This document shows positions 12,301 to 23,834 of a stretch of DNA of 64,000 nt, in pieces (the stretch's first letter is position 1; the number at the start of each line of letters is the position of its first letter). Source of the DNA: Toxoplasma gondii ME49. Lineage: Eukaryota; Apicomplexa; Conoidasida; Eucoccidiorida; Sarcocystidae. The stretch covers positions 1,495,903 to 1,559,902 of the forward strand of contig NC_031473.1 of the NCBI RefSeq assembly GCF_000006565.2, given 5' to 3'. Made by a program: the position numbers and the translations under genes. Under the pieces are notes generated by a model. That model searched no databases and was not told the DNA's origin. It was given only the letters and a program-made list of their open reading frames with translations.

Positions 12301-13291
12301 GGAAAAGGAGGCTGCGGCGCCCCGACGCATGGACCCTCAGTCAGCGCCGCTTTCTGCGCTCCAAGCGGGCAAGCCGTTAGGCCAGCACTCGTGTCCCTCG
12401 GGCGGGAGGCTGTCTCTGCCTGCAGTGTCTCTTACTGGCATAAGCAAAGACGTAGACCTGGCGAATGGATGCGGGTGTGATGAATCGGATGTGTACCTCA
12501 GCATGTACGGGAGGAGTCCGGCTGGAGACTCCACGAGCACTCGCGAGAGTGGAGGCAGCCTGTCTCCGCCCGCAAGCCACGGACGCGAAGGCAGCACGCC
12601 AGGGAGCTGCAGACAGTCGGAGCCACCGGTGGCTTTGCTCAGCCGTCTCGGGTATTTGCCTTGGCCAGGCAGCGACCTAGGCCCCGAGAGCCGAGTTGTA
12701 GGACCTCACGAGTTGTCGAAGGAAGAGCAACTTTTAAACGCGTCCGAGGAGTCTGTCGGCGCCACTCAAGGCCTCGACCTGGGAGCGTGGGCGCCCGGAG
12801 CGGCGTCGACGGCGGTGTCGAGGAACCCCGATCAAAGTGTGAACATCCCCGTTGGCGACGGCTCGCGACTGCCCGTCCAGTCTCAGGATTTGTGGGTTTT
12901 CTTGCCTGCGCTTCTCGACGCGCTGCGAGCGGGCCGGGACGTGGCGCGCGAGGCGGGAGGAGATGCTGCTAAGGACTTGGGCGTCGGAAACGAAGCGCGG
13001 CAGGACGAGTGGACCAGCGCGAGAGGGCGCCACCGGAGTTTAGCGAGCTCTGTCCAGTCGCAAGGTGGCACGGCGATGGGCGGGATGTTGAATCGGAGTG
13101 GGGCGTTTCCGTACGCGTTCGATGGGTTTGGACCTGCCGCTCGGTCTGTGGGGACGGAGAGGCAGGGGGGACTGGCCGGCGGACAGCCGTTGCCGGGTCG
13201 CTGCGACTTGTTTTCGACGTCTCACGACGCGCTGAACGAGTTCCTGTTGTCCCTGACATCCTCGCCGTCTTCGGCAGATTCGCACTGGTGA
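9325..13291 (+). CDS. Unrecognised multi-exon protein, 5' partial (four 3' exons)
   Basis: I do not recognise this family. Four exons join in phase: 9325-10409 (acceptor ctttttcag, donor GAC|gtaagc), 10933-11035 (acceptor ctcttcag, donor gtaagt), 11668-11786 (acceptor aacagcaag, donor AAG|gtaagc) and 12086-13291 (acceptor cttcttcag, stop TGA). They give about 836 residues after the incoming partial codon. The first exon is Pro/Ser-rich at its start. It then becomes ordered and Cys-containing (GESETSCCKRNYYC), with a hydrophobic VEVAIIHVPEPLLPQVADLF stretch. The second exon is helix-like (KKLAAIEHFLSGFRTELEYL). The last exon is mainly Ser/Gly/Pro-rich and looks disordered. The first exon lacks an ATG near its acceptor, so at least one 5' exon is missing. 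Without the gtaagc donor at 10410 the frame would run on to a stop at 10520, so intron retention would truncate the protein. Confidence 0.6.
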
Positions 13292-16200
13292 CCCGCCCAC
13301 CAGCATCCATGGGCTTGGCCCGGTCAACGCACAGGCGCCCAGCTCACCTTCTGGGGCAACGCTTCCACCGCGCGCTCCTTGTACAAGTATTCGTGTCTGA
13401 CCCGTTTGTATCACCATGTGAGGGCCTGAGTTTTCGACGGGAAGGCGGTCGCTCGGCTGCGAATTCCATTTGAGGAGCGGACACGGAGGAGATCAGGGAC
13501 ACCAGGGCTCCTCTTCATACTGCTGACAATGCGACACCGCGCTGTCAATCTGTACGCAAAGGGATTGCGGCGCTTCCGGGATTTTTTGAGGGACGTACTG
13601 TGGGGCATGGAGCGAACTGTGTGAGCGGGTGCCGGCTGCGATCTTCTCGGGTCCTCCAAATACCACTGAGAAGGTGTGTGGAGTTTCTTCGGGGCGCGAA
13701 ATAATGCCTCGCTTTATGTTGAGATGATGACGGTGGAACCTCTCAACCGGCATCGAGGAACCAGTTGTTTCCGTTCGGCCTTTGTGTCTCCAGCCCAGCG
13801 AGATATCTTCGTAGACCAGGGAATGACGACAGAGAGGATGAAGTGGTTGACGCACACTTACTTGGGCTGGCGGGAGGCCAGCCGAGGCGGTCGCGGCGAA
13901 GCTTTTGCGGACTCGTCCGCCGCGCATCGGCCTCCTCAGAAACAACAAATTTTTCGTTCAAGGTGCGCATACCGTTTTGCGTGATGGAAATCTTTCCTAG
14001 CATGCGGTGAAGGATCGTCGGGGAGAAGGCGGGCTTGGACCTTGTTCCAAAGGTTCTGGCCTGCTGTCGGTCTCGTGGCCGTCCAGCCAGGGAGAGTCGT
14101 CAGTTCAGCTAGGTCCAATGCAGTTCTCTCGTGAGCTTGCTACCTCGAGTTTCTTCGTCGTGGGAACAATTCTGTATGTACCGAAATGAAAAAACCATGT
14201 GTATTGCCGTCGCGACGTCGCCTCTAAAGTGCGTCGCCGAATCTTCCGCCGCGGGTGTCTGTCGTGTCCTCGCGAATCGTCTCAATGTGCCTGTACACCT
14301 GGCGCTGCCAGACCGGCGCCCGTCGGGAATCTCTTGCGGCATTTCTGAAACCTCTTTTGAGCAGCGCAAAAGTGTTTGCCGTTGCACGCACGAGCTACAT
14401 GCCGGCGTGTGTTGATGTTAAGGTTTACCCTGGAAGGCATCAATAGGCGGGCAGGTGCGTTGCCTCTGTTGCGCGTCTATTTTTCAAACGGGGGGCTCAA
14501 GAACAGTGCCCTCTCGATGGTGTGTATGTTTGGTGCTCGGACGGGCGCCAAGACCCGCGACTTGGTCGTTCAAAGTCGCTCCGGTGTCGACTGTTTGTCT
14601 TTTGTTTGTGGACGCTTCGGCGGGAAAGTGTGGCTTGTGTCTGCCACCGGCGGCGGGAGGGCATAGCAAACTTTCATTGGGTGTACATCCGCGTTAAAAC
14701 CGTTCTGTCTCTTCGGGACCTGTCCAATTGTGTTCGGCCGTGCGTGTCAATGTGGGCTGGGTGTCTCTTGTGACCTGGAAGAACATCCAGCAGACGACCA
14801 AGACCGGAGTAGTATCGACGGTGGTAGTGAGATGTGTCTTGGGAAGACAATGTGCTAGTTGGGAATCAAACGTAAAGTCTAAACTAGCTTCTGTGTCGTG
14901 AGTCCGTTGGACTTTCGACGCACACGCGCAAAGACGCGCAGGAAAAAAGCATGGAGGGGATCGAGGCCGAGTGCCTCGCACAACTTTTATTTTTTCCAGT
15001 GTGTTTCATGTTTCATCAGCGGCATCTACGCATGGCTCTCCAATTGGCTCGGGGACTCGGGTTCCCTAAAACGGACCGCAGCTTCGGGACTTCATTGCGA
15101 AAGGCTGCCACGGATCTCTGTGAGAGCGCGCGGCGGCGAGGAGCCTGTGAAGTGGTGCTACGGGAGGGAGAATGTAGGGACTGAGGAGCTGGCGCGCAAT
15201 TGCCAATGAACAGGTTGTGGTGTCTCGGCTCCGCCCCGCGAAAACGGTCCGTGGTACACGGCGGGGTCAAAGGGTCTTTGTCATGTCCACGTTCAGTTCT
15301 TCGTCACAAAATGACAGTGTGGAAACAAACCGTTTTGGATGTGTTTATTTCACCACGCGTGCCAATGTGGAACGTGCATGCACGGTCTTGGAGGTTGATT
15401 TGACAATGTAGCATCGCTTTTGTGTCAGCTGCGATTCTCCCGAAGGGCGTCTGCTGCCTTGTCGGTTTGACGCGATGCGTTCGTCTACAGAGTCTTGGGC
15501 GCACGGACAGCTGGGTTCGCGCCTCAAAGTGCAGAAACGCTCTCAGGGTTCCAGGCCCCAGTCGAGAGGTCCTCGCAGAGAGGCCTTCTGTTCAATGTCG
15601 GAAAAGGACTCAAGTCAAGAAAGGTTGACTGGCATTCCGGCGGTCAACAACGTGCGTGACGTTGGTGGGGCTGCGTGGTGGGGGCTCTCTAGGGGAGTGG
15701 TGAGGGAAGGCGTATTGTAATGGAACTTCGAAATTCTCGCGACACAGTTGCCGCCACTGGTTGCCTCAGACGTTCTTTTGCGGATACACATGAAACGTAG
15801 CCGATGGAAACAGATGCCACAGAGAGACAGTGTCCGGCCTTGCTCAAAGCAAAAGGATACCGCGACACTCCAGGTTCCTCCTTGTACCCTGGGGGGATCC
15901 GTGCGTGGAAGCCTGTAACCAGGAAAATGCCGCGGGGTCTTTAAGCAAATGACTGGGCTCATGAAATCGAACTGATCCTGGGTTTTCCTGACGGGAGAGA
16001 AGGTGGCAGTGTGCTCAGACAGTGACTGTGATTACGGAGGCACCTCTTCGAGGTTATTCTCTAAAGCACGAAGCGGTTGAGCAAGGAGGCTTTCTCTGTT
16101 ACGTCTTCGTGGCGTGGTAGTGTGAGGTGACACACCGACCCGCAGGGAAGAAACAGGCGGCGCACGGCCAAGTGAAGCTGAAAGGGAGAAAACGTGGAAA

Positions 16201-18418
16201 ATTGTTGACTTTTAGCCGTCCAGCAGGTTTCCTATCTATGTTCGTAAATTGTGATTTCGATGAGCCCTTTTTCGATGTGTCCGGCGTTCCCCTCCGACGG
16301 GGGCCACTCTCGTGAACACCCCACACAACAATTTGACATGTCTGTTTCCGGTGTATTTGTTGCATTCATGTGGGGGTGGTGTCGTGTCCTCTATTCGGGA
16401 TCGGGAAAAGTTCGATGATGCTGGAGGGTGAGCGGGGGAGTAGCCAGGCGAGCTCCCTTTCTTGTGGCTGTCGACATGTGAGTATCCACACTACCGCTTA
16501 AGGTCGTCGTTGCGAAAAGTTTGCCTTCTATTCTGTCCGGCGTGTTCGTGGTGCCGCTTCTCCTTGTTTCTCGATCTTCAACGTGCGTGGCTGCGCTGCG
16601 TATTTGTTTGCAGATGTGTGTATGCTTCTGAGTTGTGCGGTGTGTCGGGAATGCAGTGCCAGCGAAGAGTTAGACTGCGCACAGTGTCGTGGCACTTTGG
16701 CAGAAAGGTGGAGTCGACTTCTATGCCACTTTCCGGTTCTGCAAAGTATAGGGTGTATTTTTAGTCGGCGTCGTCCTCAACTTCGTGTTTCTCCGTTCCT
16801 CGACAATTCTCCGTGTGTGGCTGCCCGGGTGGCGCGAGGCTACAGCCCGCACGCGGGTGTATTGTCTTTTTACGAGTGTGGACCTTTCTGTGTCGCTAGG
16901 TGCGTATCTGCATTTCTATGTCAGGAGGCAAACGGGTGTGGGAGTTTGCCAGGGAGGGGAGGCGCCTGTGGTGTGCCTCGTGGAGCTGCAGCAAGCCGAG
17001 CGGGACAGCCTGCTCGCTGGCTCTTTGCTTCCTTTGCAATAATGGTGTTGTTCGTTGCGCACTGCGTCGGATCAGGTGTGCGAATCTCTCTCGTGTGGTG
17101 GCGTGTCATGAGAAAAAGATCGAAACGTCTTTTTTACGTTTTTCGTTGTGCTTCGTGACGTGAAAGCGTCCCGGGGGCAATTTTGACCTCAGAGCCCTGG
17201 ATGCAAGAACCTGTTTTGTGACGCTGAAAGTGGGCGCGGCGGCACTGAGGCCGTGCGACCTTCAGCCAAAAGTCGTTAGGGCGGTTTTCGAGGACTCACA
17301 GGAAACCGTGGCTCTGTTTTGCGGAGAAAACAGTTGTCCTCAAATTGAGAGACCCAGCTTGGCGTAACCACTCTGGAGACTTCGAGGCACGCACCTGCGC
17401 ACTGCCTGCGGCAGCACGAACTATTGGCACTTAAGGTGGGAAACTGCCCTACCTACCTTGTACATGCACAAGAAAAGCTTTTTTCCATTGCGTCCCCTAG
17501 GGCATTAGAACCTCGTGGCAGTAGACAACACGGCGACATCTCTCTTCTCAGTCGGCGCAGGAATTCAGGGATCCCGCTGGCACCGGCAGAAAGTTCACAT
17601 GTGTACATCTACTGGTGTAACTCACTGGAAACTGCGAAGAAAAGTATATACCTGACGAACAAATGCCACGGCCAGAGGTTCATTTCGTGTTGCATGTAGG
17701 CGTTATTCGTGCACACCGTCAGCCACACAGATACAGTGTTCTGTCGGTGTTACATACTTCACGGGAAGCGAAATCACTCGTCTGGATCTAGCTGGCATTA
17801 GTTTCACGGAACCAGCAGGATGTCTTCTGCAGTTGACAGCCATGCAGCGGTATTACATTGTCAGCTGTGAATTGCCCAAAAACGCCGAACTGCGATTTGT
17901 CTTTGACTTCCGAAGTGGAATCTGGGAAGGACTTTCAAGACGGTACGAAAACATGTAAAGCATCTTTTCTGTTTAACATCTGGCGCACAGGTTTAGCCTG
18001 GACAACGGTTAGTGTCACCAGCTACAGTTTTTTTGATTGCCGGAAGACCAAGGGAACAAAGCATTGCAATTTTCCTTACGACCGCCAAGCAAGTCAACGA
18101 ACATGTTACACGGCAGGCAAGGGGCAAGCAGACGCGACACTACCCCTTACGACGAGGAGAAAACGCTAGGAACATATCCTTGCTCTTTCACTGCATGGAA
18201 TGTGGCCACTTCCACGACCGGAGTGGCAACGACTTCACGAGGAATGATTTGCTTGCATTCCTCTGATGCGGCTCCTGTGACTCCGAAGAAAAAGCTTAAC
18301 AATAATACTGTCTCAGAGATGCTTACTCCCACTACGATGGTGCTGATCATATTGGCATCTGAGTATTAGTTTGCTCTTGCTGTTAATACGAGTGATAAGA
18401 GTAAACCACAGATTAAGC
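13292..18418. other. Long interval without a supported gene
   Basis: This interval lies between the ends of two convergent genes (the + gene stopping at 13291 and the - exon stopping at 18421-18419). Only scattered frames of at most 191 codons occur, the longest at 16583-17158 (+), which is Cys/Arg/Ser-rich and has no recognisable domain. I expect 3' UTRs of both genes plus intergenic sequence. I saw no tRNA-like fold, transposase or repeat array. Confidence 0.4.
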
Positions 18419-21400
18419 CTAGAACATAACCGATGTGGAGTGAATGGGGAGGGCGTTCCTGTCACCCCGAAGAGCGAAACATGGAGACGAGCAGCTCCGG
18501 ATGATACGCGGTCGAGTCTCCACTCCACAGAACGGAGTTTCGATTAGGGCAGCAGGCGCTACCATCCTCATGAAGGGCAGCGGTGAGAATGCAGTCCGAG
18601 GCATAACATGAGACACAGGATAGGAAGCGAGTGGAGGCCCTCCAGCGTCGAAAACTGTTCCCCGTCGACCTCTGGTTGCTTGCATGCTGTAGATGCGTCG
18701 CGCCTGTGTTACGGCTCTCAGCTTTGAATGGAGCTGAGAAATCTTTTCCTCATATTTTTTCTGTAGTTTCTGGAGCTGTTCATTTCTCTTGCGGAGGGCG
18801 CACATTTCCTCTGCAATTGAAGCCACCTTAGAGCCAACACTGGTTCGTAGACATGCTAGCCCTGCCGCATCCCGTTGTGCGCTTCTGTGTTGACCAGAGA
18901 CTCTGGAACTTGCGTGTCCAGATGGAACCGTTCTGGCGAGTCCATTGTCAAAACTGTTCCCCGTCAGATCTGCCAAGTGTGACAAAGGGGGGCTCGGCCA
19001 TTGGTTGGCTTGCTCGGACCTACTCTGTAAGACCGATGCAGAAGCAACCGGCGAGTGCTTGCTTGAACCCTTCTTGTCAGCTAAAGCGTTGTGGAGGAAA
19101 AACGTTTTGCTGGGAGACTCGCAGACTGGAGCCGGTTCTTCAGTCCGAGACGGCAGAGTTCCCGTAGTCGGGCGCTCTATGCCTGCAGCAGCTCTTACGT
19201 CTCGCCCTTGATGCGGACAGTCTAAACTTCGGCTGGAATTACACGGCGGATTAGCTTTGCAAACACATCCAGACTCCGGCACCAAGGTTGGCCGCGTGCA
19301 GAGAGGCCAGCCCTCCTGGACAGCATTTCGTGGTCCTAGCCGCTCCCTCGTGCCAGCCGCCTTTTGCCCGTCTTCGGGACAAACACTTGAGGCGGCGTCC
19401 AGGGAAGAATGACGGGCTGCTCCTAAATCTCTCCTTCCGGAAACACGCGGTTCCACTAGAACGGGGGCTTGCAGCAGTCGAGTGGGATAGCGAGACCCAC
19501 CGATGGCTTCCGCGATGTCGGTGCAGGTTCGCAATGCACTATAGGGACTTGAGTTACTGGCAGGTCCGCCGGACTCTTTGCCTTCTGCCCTCGCAAGCCT
19601 GTTGAGGTGACTCCTGTTCACCAACGGAGAGCCTCTGTGCTGTGCAGGAAATCGGTCAGTGCCATTCCGGCTCTTCGATACATGTCGTCGTGTAGGTAAC
19701 GAGCCTCCAGCATCCATATGGACGGCTGAGTTATCAAAGAGGGTGTTGCTGTACACTCTGTGTACCGTTTGTTCTGGCGTCTCCAACAGCCGTAGAGCCT
19801 GTTCCGCTGATCTAACTACGTCCTGTCCAGTCTCCTTCTCCGTTGAAGGCTGGCATTCTTTTGACCCCCAAAATAACGACAACTCGGGACCAGCACGGGG
19901 GGACGGTGTGTTGCGAATCGCCGAAGCCAGAAACTCCAGGGGGGAACGCGAGGTAGAAGGCGAGTTGTCGGCCTGCCGGCAGACATCGGCTGTAGAACAG
20001 AGTGATTGACTATAATTTTCTACTTTCGGTGCGGCCATTCCTACTGTCGTCGGACAAAGGGTGTGAACTGTTCGTCTGCTGTCGAGCTCCGCAGAAGGAA
20101 TTGCGGACGCCGGACTCGGGGGTTCGTTGAGATGGCATGTAGGAATCGTACCGGCGTGCATTTCTTGGGATTCACTGCCGGGTGACACAGGAATTGATGG
20201 CACACTGTCGTTGGAACGAATTGAAGGTCTTGAGTCGCAGTCTGCTGCCGGGACGCCGGATTGCGTGGCCTGCCTCTGCAAAACGGTTGCCTGCTCGCCG
20301 GCACAACCGGCTTCAGGGCCGCTTTCTGGAGAAGAGGGTGTCGACCCAGAGATGAAGGCAATCTTCTTGTCGGGGAATTGCCCGAAAGACCCAGGAAATA
20401 TGCTGCGAGGAACTCTGACGCCGTTCGCATCTCCCCGTCTTTGCTCACTCAAGGGTTTACCGCAGGAATTTGCCACCCCTGCTTCAAGTTTCTTGGTGTG
20501 TTCCAGCACTTCCCGCTTTTCTGTCTGCAGACGTTGACTGAATGTTTTCTTTTCTAGACACGCATGCACCTGCGCGTCTTTATGTCTATCTCCACAGCAG
20601 GAGAGGCTGTGGCTTCTCCAGCGGGTCAGCTTCCCCCCCATCTCCTGCTCTACATGTTTCGAGTTTTCCACCTGCGACAGCTGAGATGTCTGCCATTGTG
20701 TGGAGGTCGTGAACGCTCGTGTCGAGCACGCTGACCGAGGTCGACGGTTACGAAACTCAATCGCGTCTGCATTCGCTCCGGTTTTGCACAGCCGTTCTGT
20801 CTCACGATGCAGGCCACCTGCGACAGACGAGCCGGCACCCACCGACAAACGGCCTGTGCAGGGTGATTCGCCTCTTTGAGGGCGCAGGTTCTGTAGGGAA
20901 AACACAGGAGTACCGCCTACAAGAGAAGCGAGCGAACCCCCATCTCTCTGGATTAAGAGACCCTGGGAGGACAGGTTATCCTGCAATGCAGATGCACCTT
21001 CAAGAGCAGACACAGAGGAAGCGTCGCCGCTACTGGGGGACCTAGACGGGGAAAGCTCGAGGATATGAGTGCGCACAGAAGTGCAAGGAGATGGTCCTGA
21101 AGACCGGGCAAAAGGTACGAGGAGACTGAATTCCTCTGAGGAGAGAAAGGGGCTGATGCCGTGCATCTCCCCGGCTCCAGCCGCTTCGCATGCACGCGCA
21201 TGTTTCGCTTTGTTCTGCGTCGATACGGGCGACCGGAATGATCCATTTGACACAGCTGTTTCGAGGGAAAGCTGGCAGAAGCTCGCTGCACGCTCAAGCC
21301 CAGCAGGAGACGAGGGCACAGCCGCAGAGCAAACGGAGGCAGATACGAACGACACAGATGTCGACTGCGCAGGTGCCGATGCATGCGCCGGGCGTCTGAC

Positions 21401-23424
21401 CAGGCATACGGGAGACATGGCCAAACACTGTGGGCTTGGAGTCGCGGATGGCCCCGTTGGGAGCAGGAACGGTGATGACACGGCATCGTCCGGCCTATGA
21501 ATCGACTGAGAGGGCGGGAATGCCTCTGCCGCGCACAGAGCACCAGGACTCATCCCCGGTGAGGAAAACGGGGATATACAGAAAGACTGCGTACGCAGAG
21601 AAGAGCCTTCTGTCACACCTTCTTTTGGGAACTTTGCCTGACTTGCCCCTGACACAACGTCGCATGCGCAGGGAGTGTCCGGTGACGGAACCGCATGACA
21701 AGAAGGAGCCGGTGAAGCGGGCGACCCTGCGATTTGTCTAGCAGGACACCATAGGAGTTGGTCAGAGTTCGTCACTGCAGCAAAACTCTCCGTAATGTCC
21801 CCTCGGTCCCTTTTCTGGCCCTCTGATGAATCTGGAGAGCGCTGCGATCTCTGAGAACTCCATCGCGATGGGCGAGCGTCAATCTCCTGGCTGTCTCTTG
21901 GCTTTTCGGAGTCCTTCTCAGTCAAACCGACTGCTTCTGTTTCCTCTTCATGTGACGTGGAGTCGCCCAGCGCAGTGACAGGAGGCGCCAGGCATTCCCC
22001 ATTTATTAACTTTTCTCGGCGACCCCCCTGAGCGCTGCCGCCGCTCCTCTCTGGGCGGCAGTTTCTGCTGACGTTCTCGTCCAGACTGGCGGTTTGGGAA
22101 ACTGTCATGTCTGTCGAGAAATGGCCTACGCAGCTGCCGCCAGCCTCTCTGACAGTGCCGTGGACAAACGGCTGGTCACCTGGTTCGGAAAAGCTATCAG
22201 CGGCCAACCTTCCTATAGTGGCTAGATTACCGTCACGGAGGAGCGGGGTGGAACGACTCTCCTTGATCGTGCAATCGCAACGCGACACACTGCAAGGGGA
22301 CTGGCATTCACGTGAACAGACACAAGTGTTTGGTAGCCCCTGGGGTAAAGTTGTGGACGGGGACTGCTTCGCGCTCGCCAGAGGTGATTCGGGACTGACA
22401 TCTGGAAAGTTTCGCGGTTGTTGCTTTTCCAGAACAGCTGTTTCTTTGAGATCCGGCGGTTCATTGTTCTGTCTCTTTTCGTGGTGGCCTGCAACATGGC
22501 ATCCTTCAGACGTTTGGCCGCCCTGAGCAGCCTCCCTTCCTTCTTCCAAGAAAGTCTCGTCGGATGCTGAAGAGGGGACATAATGAATGCTAGGCGCACG
22601 GACTGGCGAAGGGAAGAGTTTTTGAGAGTCACCGCACTGTGTGGAATTCCCAGGTGCCTCACATTTGTAGAAACGTGGTGAAGACATCCGGTAGCACGGG
22701 TCGTCAAACAAGAGTTGTGCATTACCGCGGAAGGAACGGTTGAAACGGTTCGGTGGAAAAGGCATACATTGGGATGCCGATGCAGGACGAGGAGTGCCGA
22801 CACTATTGATGTCAGTAACAGGGAAGATGCCGTGCGGAGGCTGTTTGATCGCAGAGGACGAACTGAAGCCAACAAAGGCGAGAGGTGGAGAGACTCCAGG
22901 GACTCCGGGAAGACAAAAAAGGGAATCGTGTGGACGGAGGAAGAACAAGTTCCCGCCTGGTGGGTGACAACCCGGACTAAGAGGCGAGAATTGCTGGCAC
23001 CTGAAAAGAATCCTCGAAGTCGGACGGTGAATGGCTGTATTCGACACTCCAGAAACCGTCGCAGCCCGACGGAAACTTGTGCCTCCCACCGGAAGACGTG
23101 CCTGTCCTCTCGACTGCCTCTCTTGACTTGCGCTCACCTTGCCGTGAACTGGTGGGTGACTGGAATCTGATATTGAAGGGAAAAAGGAAAGTTTCTGCCT
23201 CATGGCCCAGAAACACGGAGTCTGATAACTAGGCGGCAGAAGGCGAAACGTAGGAACAGCCTCTGAGGGATCATGCGCGAGAGAAGCAGCTTGCGAAGGC
23301 ACACGAGCTAAGTTCATGTACGTTCGAGGCCTGGCCGGTTGAGTATGTACTCCGGGAGTTGTCCGTTTTTCAGCATGCCGGTGAGGACTCGCTCCTGCGC
23401 CAGTCGCCGTCAGCGGCATCTTGT
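18419..23424 (-). CDS. Large Ser/Pro/Arg-rich protein with C-terminal coiled coil
   Basis: I do not recognise this protein. One frame on the - strand stays open for 1666 codons from ATG at 23419 to the stop at 18421-18419. Most of the product is low-complexity and rich in Ser, Pro, Arg, Gln and Cys without a visible fold, which is common in large coccidian proteins of unknown role. Near the C-terminus, at roughly residues 1527-1580, is a heptad-like coiled coil (EEMCALRKRNEQLQKLQKKY, continuing to EEKISQLHSKL). A basic patch (ATRGRRG) and an approximately 80-residue tail follow. A strong acceptor (tttttctctgtag) sits five bases before the ATG, at 23425, so the exon begins at 23424. Either the 5' UTR is spliced, or upstream coding exons enter in frame with this ATG. 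Absence of stops over 5 kb makes coding status nearly certain. A scaffold or cytoskeletal role is only a guess from the coil. Confidence 0.75.
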
Positions 23425-23834
23425 CTACAGAGAAAAAGCAACAGGAGATCCAAGGAGAGGCATCAGGCCTGCATGTGAATCATCCAGTCGAGCAATGAAC
23501 TGAACAGATGCGCGCTCCGTACAGCGGTCAGCGAAAAACGCTCGCTCGCATACGAAGTGATCCCTCTCTGTGATCCGCATCAGGGGATGTCGGGGACGGG
23601 AAACGGAGGGCGGCGTTGTATGCGCAAACTCTGGAAGCAACTAGTTCAGTTTGTTGCGTGGCCTGAAAGAATCCTGCGAGGTAGATCAAGGCCATCGTGA
23701 TGGTTTTCGGCTTCCTGTCAACAAGATGAGCGCACACGCAGCACACCAAGAGAGACCGCGTAATTGTGTCCGGTTACTTGTGGATTTGGGTGTACTGCGA
23801 CCCCAAGTCGCACCTTTACGTAGCATGAGTAACT